From: Molossus alvarezi
Lineage: Eukaryota > Chordata > Mammalia > Chiroptera > Molossidae
Assembly (NCBI GenBank): GCA_037176705.1
Contig: CM073898.1
Location: forward strand, 27,078,488 to 27,142,487
Reading direction: 5' to 3'
Length of the DNA: 64,000 nucleotides
Numbering within the stretch: the stretch's first letter is position 1; each line of letters opens with the position of its first letter. The notes under the pieces were generated by a model. The model had not been told where the DNA came from, did not search any database, and saw only the letters and a list, made by a program, of their open reading frames with translations. The translations under genes and the position numbers were made by a program. Of the stretch, positions 1 through 12,639 are shown in pieces.

Positions 1-986
1 CAAATTAGTAGTGGAGGACAAAAATAAATATGTAAGAAACTCCGATTAGGCTGAATTTTCAAGGAGCTTGGGAGCTCAAGGTATGGGAGTGATATTTTTA
101 AAGTGATTAAATGCTACGAATGTCCTTGTACATTTCATATACTAAATGACATAATTGCATAAATGAACATTCTACAGCAGGGATGTTCTTTTGGTTTGCT
201 GACATTCTGAAGAAGTGGGATCAGGATTCTGTGTTGTTGAGCTTACAAGACTTATTGTATGGGTCCTTTAGTTCCCTGAATTATTAAAGTCATTGAGTCA
301 AAAGTGACCCTTGAGTTTTCAATTTTATGTTTACAAGACTGTTTTTATTTCAGTGAAATATATCTGAATGTGTATAATATCTGCAATATGCAGTGTGTGA
401 TTTGCCCTTGTTTTTATTTCAAGAATATATGACCTTTTTATTTCTCCATTGTTTCAAGTACAGTACTTGAGTCTTAATATTTCCAAACTGGAGCACATTT
501 TAACAAACTCCTCATATCACATGTAGGTATAATAGATGGTGTCCAGTAGGCCTCGAATTTCATTTAAAGCACAGGCTGAACAGGGAAGTTAGAGGCTTAT
601 TAGTATTATGATTCAATGCTATTTAAGTACTGCAAAATTAAGTGATATTGCAATCGAGTAAAATGTGGAAAGGCAGCCAAGTGCTCCTTTAATTCTTACG
701 CCTCTCACTGAATATTTAAGAGTTAATATAAATTTGAGCACTGTGCACACCTTAGGTATAGAGTAGATTCTAGCAGATAAAAAAATTACGACAGTTCATT
801 TCAGAGTAAGTTGAAGGCTGAAAGGGCTTAGTCAATCAACATTCTAGTTACATTTTTTCCTCAACACTTCTTTTCTCCCATCTTTTTTGATCTTATTAAT
901 AATTGCACTTTAGTGACTTCTCTCCTATCATTATCTGTTATCAGGTGCTTGTATATGTGTAGTTAGTGGTGGTCTTTGCAACTAAA

Positions 987-988
<2 letters not shown>
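1..988. other. AT-rich unique sequence, no gene seen
   Basis: I see no splice-bounded open frame, RNA gene or clear repeat here. The stretch is AT-rich with scattered short A and T runs. Decayed old repeats cannot be excluded by eye. Confidence 0.5.

Positions 989-989
<1 letters not shown>

Positions 990-1025
<36 letters not shown>
990..1025. repeat. (AG)n microsatellite
   Basis: An uninterrupted run of about 17 AG units. The Leu/Ser repeat seen in one minus-strand frame comes from this tract and is not a protein feature. Confidence 0.95.
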
Positions 1026-1029
<4 letters not shown>

Positions 1030-1439
1030 TAATTGGTTGCATAGTGGAGAGAGTGGAGACCCAAAGGTGTGAGTTACCTAAAGATTGTCTCTCACAGAAA
1101 TAGGAAAACCAAGCAAAATCAGATTCCGTGGAGCATGTGAACCAATGAATGATGAAAATGGAAGGTGAGAAGACAGGAACAAGAAAATACAGCTTACTAC
1201 TGGATAGAAACAAAATAAAAAGATAAGCGAACACAGTAGGGTGGGTTTGAACCATTATTATTTAAAAATTAGGACTAATACATCATGAAACACTGTTTCC
1301 ATAGTACACATTTCAAAACTATTTAGTAAATGTTTAGACTTAAAAATGAATGAAAATCGAGCATTTCCAAGGGAGGGTTCCATGTGATATAGAAAATGCT
1401 GGCACCACGGAACTGTAATGCCTCACATATGAGATCTGG

Positions 1440-2160
1440 TTACCCATTTACCGATGGAAATGAGGCAGGTTAGTAAGCCGGGACAAGTGGAATAGGGAAA
1501 CTGAGACAGTTAAATAGCCAAGCAGTTTATAACCATCTAGCAAATGTAAAATCCTATCTTCTGTAACCAAGGACACTTAAGAGTAAATGGTTTGTCCTTC
1601 TCCCCAACTAGAGGGGAAATAGCTTAAATCACCCTACTCAGGGAGATAGCAGAAATCCAATTAGGGCCATTTGCCAACCACACCCAAGGACAGACGAAGT
1701 TAAAGGAATGAATCCCATTTTGGCACATCAGCATAAAACTGAGGAATAATCCATTTTGATCCTCCCTAAGATCTCTCCTAAACTCCCAGCCTTTAAAATC
1801 CGTCAGAACTGAACTGCCAGCTCACTCTCTCCTTCCCAGGACGCCCATGCCTTTCCCTCCCGTCTCTGTCTCTTCCCCAACAGGCACGCACGAGGCTTGC
1901 AACCCGGGAGCAAAGAGCCGGCTGCGCATCCTGGGCTACCCCTCCGACCCTGTCCCCAAGGCCGCTTTTCTCTGACTTCTTAGTGAACCAAAGCTGTCCA
2001 GCCCAGGCTCATTTCCCCACCTAGTTACTCTACTATTGCTTCTTCTATCCCAGGCCCTTCCTGGTTTCCCTGCCTCCAGCTTTAATACATTTCTTCTAAA
2101 AATCACCTGAACTCATGTTATGAAATCTTTCCTGCATGAAGTCAAGAACCTTCATGCTAT
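1440..2160 (+). mobile_element. Possible solo LTR (endogenous retrovirus type)
   Basis: A GC-richer block inside AT-rich DNA. It holds a TATA-like ctttaaaat near 1791, a pyrimidine- and CpG-rich stretch (about 1830-1975), an A/T signal ctttaatac near 2080, and then a tail containing aagtcaagaacc. This order resembles U3-R-U5 of a gammaretrovirus-like LTR. No internal viral coding sequence is adjacent. The ends are not defined and no target duplication was found, so the call is tentative. A decayed CpG-rich promoter is the main alternative. Confidence 0.35.
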
Positions 2161-2221
2161 TGTCCTGCCCTAGGCAAACCTGCTTGTGGCCTGCTTGTGT
2201 ATTTATATATTTATACAAATA

Positions 2222-2253
2222 TATATATGCATAGCTAGATAGATAGATAGATT
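2222..2253. repeat. Short (TA)n/(TAGA)n microsatellite
   Basis: A few tandem atag/taga units following an atatat run. Confidence 0.8.
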
Positions 2254-2269
2254 CCATTCAATATATGTG

Positions 2270-3366
2270 GGCAACTAGTCAAATGTGTATTTAGATTAAA
2301 TAAGTATTAATTTAAATATTAAAACTGAGAAACAAATTGGCTCTCATTTTAATTATTATTTTATGTCAGAATCTTGGATTCCAACATGCAGAAATATTTT
2401 CCAAGATAATATTTTTAATTTACCTTTATTCATTTATCCAATTCTCTCATTACTAACTAAAAGAGCATCCTCTTGAAAAGTGAGTGGATGGAGTACGACA
2501 GTGTATGGAGACTGAATGGACATCATGGAGCTGGGATTCGGTCTCGGCATCATTAGGGATTAGTCAAGTGTTTAGTGACTGAAGTCTGTGTCACACAAGA
2601 AATTCTGGTTTAAAAATCTTAAACCAAAGGGCTGATATATAGAGTTGTCAAAACAGAATTATTAATTGATAATTAATCATTATAAAACTGATTTTAGAAA
2701 CTTAATAAACTATGAAGGTGTTTAAGCTATGATTTCAGAAGTTTACCCAGAATACACTAGTGTGGTTGAAGCAATGACTTTTTGGTATTGTAACAAATTT
2801 AATTACCTTGTAGGAATTTGATTTAACTCTTTGTGAGCTTTCGGGGGTGGGGGGGGAATGTCCCCAAATAGAGGCCATATGTTGCAATGTTATCTAGTCA
2901 GTTTGTTGTTCAGGAGGTTGCTTGCTTTCAACCACCTGCGTCTGCATACCTGCCTTTACGGTAGAGTCTCCTAGAATGCAGTCAGATCAATCGAATGGCG
3001 TGCGTGGAAAACTCTTATGTTATATAATCATCTAAAAGAATTCCCCACACGTTGTGTTTGGAATCAGCTATGAAAGTTAAAAAGTGTCACACAAAGTAAA
3101 TAAAATAAAGATTTTCATAACACTCTTAAAAACAGGGCAGCTTTTGGAGCAAAAAAGGGTTTAGTTAGTAAATGAAAGGAGGTGTTAAAAAGATCTGACT
3201 GCAAGAAACCCTGCAGGTCCTTGACCCCGCCTCCTCCCTGGCAGAGGAAGAAGAATCACCATGGAGAGACCAGCAGCGACCTGGTGAAAACTGAACTCAG
3301 TCTTCCAACTCCCAGACCAGTGTCCTGTCCTGTGTCCCACGCTACCTAACAAGCTATCTAACGACA
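2270..3366. other. Unique AT-rich stretch, no gene seen
   Basis: No supported gene. It includes a G-run cluster near 2843-2860 (ggggg t gggggggg) that could form a quadruplex. Otherwise featureless to my eye. Confidence 0.5.
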
Positions 3367-3374
3367 CTCTAGAC

Positions 3375-3635
3375 CAGTGATTTTCGACCTGTGTGCCACA
3401 AGATTTTTTAAAACATACAATACCTGACTATTTAGCCAGGGGCATTGGCCTCTTTACCCTTAGACTGTCAAGTAAAAAAATGACAACTGCCAACACAATA
3501 AACTTTCCGTGTGAATCAATCAAAATTATGCCACTTTTTTTGTCAGCTCAGCAAAAAAAATATTTTTTGGTGTGCCACAGAATTTTAGTGATGAGTTTAT
3601 GCGGGCCATGAAATGAGAAAGGTTGAAAATCGCTG
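3375..3635. mobile_element. Non-autonomous hAT MITE (261 bp) with 8-bp TSD
   Basis: Terminal inverted repeats are visible: cagtgattttcgacct at the left end and aggttgaaaatcgctg at the right. Their 16-bp arms pair with two mismatches. The element is flanked by identical 8-bp copies of ctctagac at 3367-3374 and 3636-3643, the duplication length typical of hAT transposases. It has no transposase frame, so it must have been moved in trans. Short open frames inside it are non-coding shadows. Recent hAT activity is a known peculiarity of vesper bats among mammals. Confidence 0.9.
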
Positions 3636-3913
3636 CTCTAGACCTATGCTGAATCCAAGGTGGGAGGTGAGAAGGATCAGTGGACAGACGTGAGACATGG
3701 CACCACAGTGCAAAGAACTCCTGCTTCATCACTTACAAAATATAGTAATGGGGTTTGAAGTGAGCTAAGAATACACAATCTCTTATCAGAGGGTTAAAAT
3801 TTAATTTAAATTAAGTAGGAACTAGAGAGAAGTCAAAGGCATCCTAAATGAACATTTTCTTAGCTAAATAGACAACTCTTAAAGTCAAGTAATTCAGTTA
3901 GCTCAGCTATTTT

Positions 3914-4137
3914 TTTTTAACTTTTTTTTTTTTTCTTTATTGATTTTAGACAAAGAGGAAGGGAAAGGGAGAGAAAGATAGAAACATCGATGAGAGAGAA
4001 CATCGATTGGCTGCCTACTGCATGCCCCCCACTGGGGATCAGACCCACAACCTGGGCATGTGTCCTGACTGGGAATCGAACTGGTGACCTCTTGGTGCAT
4101 GGGTTGATGCTCAACCACTGAGCCACACCAGCTGGAC
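3914..4137 (-). mobile_element. Ves-type SINE, type A
   Basis: Read on the minus strand it begins with a tRNA-like head containing A-box (tggctcagtggttgag) and B-box (gttcgattcc) sequences for RNA polymerase III. A CT-rich middle follows, ending near aaaatcaataaa and an A-tail. Perfect 14-bp duplications agctcagctatttt flank it at 3900-3913 and 4138-4151, so the boundaries are firm. Confidence 0.95.
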
Positions 4138-4539
4138 AGCTCAGCTATTTTAAAATATCAATAAACTACCTGTTAATAGATAAAGCTACCAAGGCTTGAA
4201 CTAAAAGAGAAAATAAAGAAGAAGAAAAAAAGAAAAACAATATAGAAATGTTACATTCTGTTAGACAACAATTGAAAATAAATTTAAGTTAGATTGAAAC
4301 TTATTAAAATGCACACAATTATTTTTCTTTAAATTCTTATCTATAATTGGTATCCTATTTCATATATTTTTAGAGTATACGTTTACTGACAATTATGTTG
4401 CTATTCATTTCCTTAGAAAAATCTTTATTACTAAGTATGTAAGATTAGTATTATAAAAGGCCAGTGAATTGCCAAGTCCATAATACTTAAGGCCACAGCA
4501 CCATCTTGTTAGCAATAATGAAGAAACAATGAAGAGAAT

Positions 4540-4710
4540 CTACAGTTTATCAAATGCCTCCTGTGAGTCAAGAGCATTATATACGTGACCTGAAGTGCAC
4601 CAACGCACATGGCTAAATACCAGATATGAGTCACGTCTGATGAACACATGAGAAAACCAAAACTCAACGAGGCTTTGAAAGTGGGAAGAATCAGAATCAA
4701 TCCTTCTGTC
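4540..4710 (-). mobile_element. Possible MIR fragment
   Basis: Weak resemblance to the reverse complement of the MIR core, including the atgagaaaaccaaaactc segment. Highly diverged and without defined ends. Confidence 0.3.
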
Positions 4711-4904
4711 TTCCAAACAGAAGTGTTCTTTGAATCATGTAAATCCAGAAATTTATGCAAAGTTTCAAAGAAGTTATTATCAAACCTATGACCATTCAAT
4801 TGCTATTTTCAATGGTATTATAATTCATTTAAATAAAGATTCCTATAGATGAATTTTTGGCTTTTAAAAAAGAATCTAAATACATGACAGATCAGTAAGG
4901 CCAG

Positions 4905-5120
4905 ATTTCCATAATTTATTTACTGAACTCCTACATGGAGTTTGCTCTGTACCAGAAACTATTTTAAATACTTCAGGAACATTCACTCATGTAGTCCTCA
5001 TGACACTCCTGTGAGACAGATACGATTAGTATCTCCTGGACACATGAGGAAACTGGAGCACAGAAAAGTTCAGTGACTTAGATCTGAGTTTTCGCATCTG
5101 GTAAATGGCAGAGCTGGGTG
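4905..5120 (-). mobile_element. MIR SINE fragment
   Basis: It carries the hallmark reverse-complement MIR segments: cacatgaggaaactggagcacag, a gtgactta stretch and aatggcagagctggg. MIR is an ancient tRNA-derived SINE shared by mammals. This copy is inactive and diverged. Confidence 0.7.
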
Positions 5121-5129
5121 TTGAAACTT

Positions 5130-6990
5130 TTCATTTATCAGTCAATGAGCACCTTCATGAATTCATGTGGTAAATGTAAATGAGGAGTCTCAAAGGTCAC
5201 TGAGTGTCTACTTTCCCTACCAGTCTTCTCTGGTAGCTGAAATGATCTTTTGACCATGTGTTCAGTTTAAGACGATAAAAGTAACTAATGGTTATAAATA
5301 CTACCACTTGTGCCTTTTCTCAAAATTGTTTCCAAAATTTCCAAATTTGTTTGATGAGAATGAACAAAAAAATTAAGATTTTCCTAATTACAGCAATGTG
5401 GGAAGAGGTACAAATTATATCCCATTCTTGTAAATTCACAATGCAAAAGTCTTTCAATAAAGAAAACACTTTTTTTTGTTTAATCCGGAGTTTTCTAAGA
5501 GTAGCTGAGCAGGAAAATATTAAGAACATTTAGAACCTAGATAGCTATCTGGGAGATGCCTCATAAGAACTCAGGATCTGGGGTCAACTAATATAGATAT
5601 AATTCTTAAACTTTTAGTGGGGGAAAACATCTTTTTAAGCATCAGTTTTCTCATGTGTAAAATGGAAATCAAGATAGCCCCTTGCTTAAAGGCTACTAGG
5701 GTTACAAAGCAACGATGTCACTGGGAATCTTATGTCACGAACAGCCTACTACAAAAATTTTCACCGACTGGTCTTCAACTGTTCTAATTCTAACATGGGT
5801 TAGTTTTAATATTTCTAACCCTCTCTTCTTCCAGAAACTTGAACAAGTCCTGACACCTTCACAGTCTCAGAATGGGAAGAATTCACTGGACTGGGTTGTT
5901 ACTCTTGACTAAAGAATTAAAAATCCACCTCCACACCATGGAATAGTGCTCAGGTCTGAACATAATTTCTTTGAGGAAATGGTGCCAAATATCAGAAGCT
6001 CTAACTTTATTTTTAAAGCCCTAAGCTCTCTTCTCAGAAGGCATCAACATTATTCTCCTCTACACTCATTTCTGCTGTTGACATTTCTAGTTTAAATTCT
6101 AAGCCTACCAGGTCACCTTGAGAAATTGTTCACCAGCAGAGATTTTTTTTTTCCCAAAGAAATTTATTTTGTGGTGACAGCAAAATGCCACTATCCTCAA
6201 AGCCAAATTTTTAAAATGAAACAAAACAAAGCAATCTTTGCAATTTCTTCTCTTGCTGCGAGTCTGATGGGCATGGTCTCCAGACACCAAACTATTTCTC
6301 CTCTTCTTTTCACCCTCTATTTACTACATTGCACATGTCACTAAATTTACTGTCATGAATGATGGACAAAAGTCATGCTTCTCCTGACCGAATTTTCAAG
6401 CTGCCACAGAAAGTTTAGGCAAAAGAATATTTTCTTCATTCATCAACTCGCTCTGAATCATAAATCAAATGTGTGCAGTGAGCAGTTACCCCACAACCAA
6501 AGCAAGTAGAAAATACTGTGATGTGGATGACTTGGAGGAAAGGAAAATCAGTGCTTTATTTATGGTCTTGGCTCAAAACAGATGACAAGCACACACTCCG
6601 GAACGTTCTCATTCATTCATTTTCCTTCTGCTTTTCTTTCCTTTCCCTTATCCCCTCTACCAAGTAGTAGAGAGTAGATGGGAAGAGTTTTGCGGTGAAT
6701 GATGTACATACATGTGAGGCTACAAGAGCGCCCTGATCCTTTGCCTTCCTTCTCTCATACATTCTGCATTCTTGGTGTCTGACTCCAGTCCAAACCTCTG
6801 CCAAGACAAATCATATCCACAGGACTGTTTTAAACCTGTGATTTCAAAAGGGGTATGGTGTGTGTGTTGGCGAGAGGGTGGAGACTCTAACATGTCACAC
6901 CTCCTGGAGTCAAAAACGTTGCTCTAATATTTACTCTAATAAGCAATTGCTTTTATATAATGAGCAAATACCATTTATAATGAAGTAACA
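5130..6990. other. Unique sequence with one weak MIR trace
   Basis: No gene recognised. Around 5640-5705 the gttttctcatgtgtaaaatgg segment resembles plus-strand MIR. Nothing else repeats or has coding character, although several 60-80 codon open frames occur by chance. Confidence 0.45.
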
Positions 6991-7079
6991 TAAAATTCTG
7001 GTGGCTTTTAAAGATAAAACGTCTTGACATTGAACGCTTACAGATGTCTGGCAAGAGACAATACTAGGTATTGTTAAAA

Positions 7080-7285
7080 ATCCAGACTCTGATGTCAGAT
7101 AAATCTTGTTCTACCACTTAATAGTGGTTTCGCCTTGGGCAAGTTACAGTCTCTCCAAGCTTAATTTTTCCCTACAGGTAACATGCAAATATTAGTACCC
7201 ACTTCCTAAAACGTTTGTCAAGATTGAATGAGATGAAGCCTTGCCTAGAGTAAGTGCACAGTAGAGTTTAATTAATATTATCACT
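7080..7285 (+). mobile_element. MIR SINE fragment
   Basis: It contains MIR-like ccttgggcaagttaca, a diverged stop-to-tail region, and ttgaatgagatgaagcc followed by taagtgcacagtag. The order matches plus-strand MIR. Ancient and inactive. Confidence 0.65.
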
Positions 7286-8027
7286 TTCCCTCAGACCTCT
7301 GTCCTTACATGCTCACTCTCCTCTAACCTTTAGGTTGCCTTTGTTTAGGTAGATAAGTTAAAGAAACTCTGCTCATTGGTTGACTTTTTGAAAAATATGG
7401 AACTATTTGCTGAGTAAATAAACAGTGTAGGGCACTGTAAAAGGCACTGAGAATTCGGTGGATATGACCAGACCTGAGAACTTACTTCTTTTTGGGGAAG
7501 TCGTATGAATTGAAAACATGCTGTGAAGGAGATGTTCGGGAACCCATGAAATCTTTCATCAGAGGTTCTGACATGGGCTGGGGGCTTGGGAATTCTCCCT
7601 GAGCAATGGGGAGTCTGGTTAGGACCCAAGCCAGGAAGCATGCCAGTTTGTCTCATCATTCTCAGTAAATGTTTTTTTCTGAATGATAAAAGGAAGAGAA
7701 TGAATACATATGTTAACAGATGAGTGTGCAGATGTCAACTGGGAAAAGATGGGAAATGGCCAATAGAAAAGCAGGTGGGAAGGAGCTAGAACCACATATT
7801 GTGCTCAACAAATGGTAGTTATGATTATGAAGAAATATTTTCACAGAAGTAACATTATTTCCCACTCAAACATAAATCCCACTCAAGGTGTTTGCCTCGT
7901 AAGGACGGCCTTTGGGGTTATTTGTTAGGACAGATGCTCAGGCAGGAGTAGGTACAGATTTCCTGCTGCACTGAATTACATACCAGTTTCTCAGGTAAGT
8001 CCTTTTTCTGGTTTGTGGCTGTTCTGC

Positions 8028-8251
8028 CAGCCCTCTCAACCTTCCTAATGCCGCGACCCTTCAGTACAGTTCCTCATGTTGTATGTGGGCACATCTGCAT
8101 GTGGGCGGGCCCGCCTGGAGACGGATAGAGGAGCGGGGTCTCGGTTCCTAAGACCATCAGAAATATGTGTTTTTCAATGGCCTTAGGCGACCCCTGTGAA
8201 AGGGTCTTTCGAGCCACAAAGGGGTTGAGATCCACAGGTTGAGAACCACTG
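8028..8251. mobile_element. hAT-Charlie-like MITE (URR1/OposCharlie-like)
   Basis: The right end aggttgagaaccactg is a classic hAT-Charlie terminus. The left end has the decayed partner cagccctctcaacct followed by tcctaatgccgcgaccc. The interior contains an imperfect inverted repeat around ctaagaccatcag and atggccttaggcgacc. There is no transposase frame. The flanking 8-bp sequences do not match, so age or boundary error has obscured the target duplication. Confidence 0.75.
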
Positions 8252-8259
8252 CCGTAGGG

Positions 8260-9890
8260 GACGAGATCCCAAGGGTTAGCAAACAGATCCTCCTAGGCAA
8301 ATCATTTTCTTTTAGTATGCTTTGCAGACTGTGTCTGTCTGGCTAACCTGTTTTGTCAAGGTGGCTTGTCATGAAGATTTTCACAAAAATTTTGTATATT
8401 TAATAACAGCGCATTTTTGTACATAGCACTATTTTTTACCTTATCATGCTATTTCATATTTATGTTAACTCTCTTGACAATTTCTAATAACGTTTATGTA
8501 TTCCTTCTTTGGATGAGGTAGCTGAGGACCTTGGACCCTCCACTTCCTGACTTTTAAAATACAATACAAACAAAGCTCTTTTTAAAAACTAGTGGGGGAG
8601 GGGCTTTGCATTCTCTCTGTCTGTGTGTGCATGTGTGTGGAGAATGGATGAAACGCATTGCTAAACAGGGCTATTACCAACACCATTACAAATGGGAACA
8701 ACTTCCACTGGTAATTAGATAGTTTTCAAATTACTTTCAATTGCCTTATCATGTCTGATGTGCCCAGCAATGTTAAATGTCTCATGTCTCATCGAGAGTA
8801 AGACAACTAAAGAGCAGTAGGTCCATGTCTAGAATCAAGGTCCACAAATATCTTTGAAAGCAATGGTGGAAAATACTCAGTTCATTATTTTCTGAGACAA
8901 ACAGTATCTCCTCATGTCCCAGGAGGAAAAACTGCTGTCCCCACAGTGGGCTGGAATATATGTGTGTGGCCCTAATGGTGGCTGGATGGACCATGGCCTG
9001 GGCGTGGGGGTAGACGTAAAGCTAGAGAACAATCTCAGAGGTGCCTTTTACCACTCAGTTTAATACTGTTACATTTTAGGTTGTTTAAAAAATCTAAACT
9101 AAATGCAATCCCGTGTGCCTTGTTAATATTTTCTTATCTGTTTACTGTCTTACTGGAAAAGACTGCAACTGTGTTGATGCCTGACAAATTCTTAAGCTAA
9201 GGGAACCATGAAGTCAAGGTCTATTAAAATACTGTAAGGAAACCCTTGTGCCCATGAAATTTACATTCCAATGTGGTGATCACATTCCTTCTCCTAATGA
9301 AGGAACATTTCCTCTCAAGGGTTCCCACAAGAACAGCACCATAAATTTAATTTTTTTTTTCTGGTAGGCACGGACTCCAAGTGTTACCTCTTGAAGCCGG
9401 AGGAATGTAAAATATATCAATTGATATCTGCTTATAATAGAGTCCATTCTTTATTACCCCTTCTAATGGAGGATAGAAGAGACAATACCAAACAGAATAT
9501 ATTAAAAGCATATATATCTACTGTTAAAATAGTTTTGAATGTGGGTACTAGATTCAGGAGACCTGAATAAAATCCAGAGAACTCACTGAAAAATTCTGGT
9601 TCATTAGCATATATATCTTTACCCTGTTTTTGTTTGTCTGTTTTCTTAAACTTAGGGGTAAAATAATTTACTGTTTCTTAGCACTATAAGAAAGAAGGAA
9701 ATGACTAGGTTCTCTGTCTCTCCTCTCTTCTCCTTTCTCTTCTTATGTACTTGTTCACATTTACCTTAGGGATAAAAAAATGATTGTTCTAACCTAAGAT
9801 GCATTTCTGTCAACAGTTACTGGAGTAAATAAAGATTTGCTTATGTCAGGGCATTAATCTTCTACTTATTACTCAAATAAGATGTTTACT
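8260..9890. other. Unique AT-rich sequence, no gene seen
   Basis: No supported gene or clear repeat. A short TG-rich patch occurs near 8620-8640. Confidence 0.45.
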
Positions 9891-9894
9891 TTTA

Positions 9895-10640
9895 CGTAGC
9901 TTTACAACTGTAAAACATTCTAGCATGTATGATCTCAGGTAATCCTCCAAGCAATATGAGAATAGGACGAGCAAGTCTTGCTTCGTTGCTGTTGAGTTAG
10001 TTATTGTTTTTACTTGAAATACTGAGACTCAGAAAGGACTGGAGCCATGGTCATATTCAAACCATTAGCCAAATTCAAAGGGTCAAACTTCTTGTTTATG
10101 GCTCTTTCTTCTACCTTATGTTTCTTCCATCTGTATCACTATCTTTATTATTTATCAAAATAGTAATCTCCAAAATCTATATCCGTCATTTAAGACATTT
10201 TCCAGTCAAGTCAAAACTTAGTGTTTGAACTTTATTTCTCAATACCCTTCGGAACCATCCAAATCAGTTAAAGGGTCTAGTATCCCACAAACACTGCTGC
10301 CCCTCCCTGTGGTGACCTGCACCTGGGACATCTTCTGCCAGTTCCCAGACCCAGCCAGATCGCCTGTCCTTCCATGCCCTGCTCCCACAGCATCCTCCCT
10401 GCTGTCACTGAGCTTCCACAAACACATCTCAGCCACAGACTTTGCTCTTCTCTAAACTTTCACTTTGCACTGTGTGTACTTTTCATTCCTCTATTAAAAG
10501 ATATTTCTATTTTAGAATTTTTGTTGTGTAATGACTTATGATGTTATTTATTGCATATGTGTGCCTAAACACAGGTAACTCCCCCACCTCAAATGGTATA
10601 TGTTTCTTTGCTGAAAAGAATATGCGTTACACTGTTCTTT
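9895..10640. other. Unique sequence with a GC-richer pocket
   Basis: A weak MIR-like trace lies near 9925-9965. A GC-richer pocket at 10260-10450 is open in two frames on opposite strands. Neither frame has a recognisable domain or splice framing, so I do not call a gene. Confidence 0.4.
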
Positions 10641-10647
10641 CTAACGT

Positions 10648-11097
10648 GGTGATTTTTCTATGTTAAACCTTAGAACCTCGGTGAGTATGTTTCTTACATG
10701 GGAAAAGGGCATTGCAGATGTGATTAAGTTAAGGATCTTCCCATGGGGAGATTATCCTAGATTATCTAAGTGGACCCAGTGAAGTCGCAATTCCTTGTAA
10801 GAGGGAAACAAAAGGGCCAACATTAGAAAACAGGAGGTGACAATGGAATCAGGGATTGGAAGATGTGATTTGAAGAGAGAGGAAGGGGCCATGAGCTGAG
10901 CAATGTAAGTAGTCTCCAGAAACTAGAAAAAGGAAGTAGAATATCTCTTGAAGTCTCCAAAAAGAACACAACTCTCCTAACACCTGACAAGATTCTAGAA
11001 TCCTGAACTCCAAAACTGTAAGAAAAAAACTTTGTATTATTTTAAGCCACAATGTTTGTGGTAACTTTTTAGAGCAGCAATAGCAAATTAATATACT
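10648..11097 (+). mobile_element. Ancient LTR-like interspersed repeat (MaLR/ERVL type)
   Basis: A recognisable chain of mammalian LTR-like segments: gcagatgtgattaagttaagg, gattatcctagattatct, gtggacccagtgaagtc, a glutamate-rich purine region, ctccaaaactgtaag, and ttttaagccacaatgtttgtgg ending near ctaatatac. This order is typical of old MaLR/ERVL solo LTRs. There is no viral gene. The exact subfamily is not assignable by eye. Confidence 0.6.
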
Positions 11098-11099
11098 CA

Positions 11100-12460
11100 G
11101 AATGAAGATATTCTCTTTATAATAAAGACAAGTTAAAACAAATCATTTACAATGTTTTCTTTCTCCATAATATTGAGTTTTTATCGTGTTGTTCACTGAC
11201 ATTGAGACCCTGATAACCCGAGCATGAGCTGACCTCTGAAAATCTAGAGAACATACTCAGGCTTAATATTTCAGTCTCTCCATAAATACACAAAAACAGA
11301 TAGGACTAAAAAAAAACTTAAAGATTTCAAGATTAAATTTAGCATAAATGGATAATGATCATAGCTAAACAGTAATTTGTATTTACTTCACTTACATTTA
11401 TCTCATCAGCTTAGTGAAACATAAGGTAACTCTCTTTGTTACTGATTAAATGTACAGTAATTAGGTGCTCATGAACTTAGGGGCAATTATGTTTGGTATT
11501 TCCCATTGGTTTCTTTCCCCATAGCCATTATTATTAGATGAGTTCTGTTAGAACTGATAAGGAAATACCTAATTAATGACTGGCCTTGCATTTTCCTTGG
11601 GTAATTTCATGGTTATCAAGTTTGTTTCAGGCATTGACATGGTGATAAAACCTCAAACAAAACAAAACAAAACAAAACAAAACAAAACTGAACACAGCGA
11701 ATTGTACAGGCCTCATTGAAAAATTTATTCTTATAAGTTAAGAAAGTTTTCTGCTCATCCCAAAGAAAATATATGTTAATATGTGTTATCTTCTGTGTTA
11801 AAAAAAAAGCAAAAAGCAGTCTTTTTACATTTAGGTTAAATAAATTTGGTACATTTGAACAATGGGATGTTATTTAGCCATATAGAATAAAAATCATAGA
11901 TGTGCCTATATTGACATAACATGAATAAATGTTCCTGATAGGTGGTAAAGTAATAAAAGGCACATTACAAATCAATCTATAGAGTAGCAGAGCAGTTCCT
12001 AATCTTTTTAGTTTCAACACTTCTTTACATGAATGACACCAAAGATATTTAGTTTCTGTGGACTTTATTTATTCATGGTTACTAACAATTAAAACTGAGA
12101 TATATTTAATATGTTTGTCATTTTAAATAACCATAAATGAGACATTGCATATTTACATTAAAAACATATTTTGTAAACATAATTATGTTTTCCGAAACAA
12201 ATAATTAGTGAGAATAGTGACATTATTTTGCATTTTGCAAATCTCTTTAATGTCTTATTTAATAGAGGTTTGCTAGACTCTCATATCTGCTTCTGCCTTC
12301 TCGCCTTAGAAACCTCACTCTACATTTGTGGAAGAATGATCTTAAAAAAGGCAAATGATGTCTTAGTATCATAATGAAAATAGTTTTGATGACATGAACT
12401 TCATGAGAGAACCTGGGAGATCACCAGAGAATCCTGGACCACAATGTGAGAACTGTAAGC
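11100..12460. other. Unique AT-rich sequence
   Basis: No gene. It contains an (AAAAC)n tract at 11655-11688. The remainder shows no clear repeat or coding signal. Confidence 0.5.
11655..11688. repeat. (AAAAC)n microsatellite
   Basis: About six tandem aaaac units. Confidence 0.95.
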
Positions 12461-12465
12461 TCTAT

Positions 12466-12513
12466 GTGTCTGTCTGTCTATCTGTCTATCTATCTATCTA
12501 TCATCTGTCTATC
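12466..12513. repeat. (TCTG)n(TCTA)n microsatellite
   Basis: Compound tetranucleotide array of tctg and tcta units with one interruption. Confidence 0.95.
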
Positions 12514-12639
12514 CTCTTTGTGTTAGAAAAAGTTATGGGAAATTTTTGATCACATTAAGTACTATTGCTACTACAGCTACCACTACCGTTATCACAGCAG
12601 AGTGATAGTACTATTCATAGTTTAACATTTTGAGTGTTA

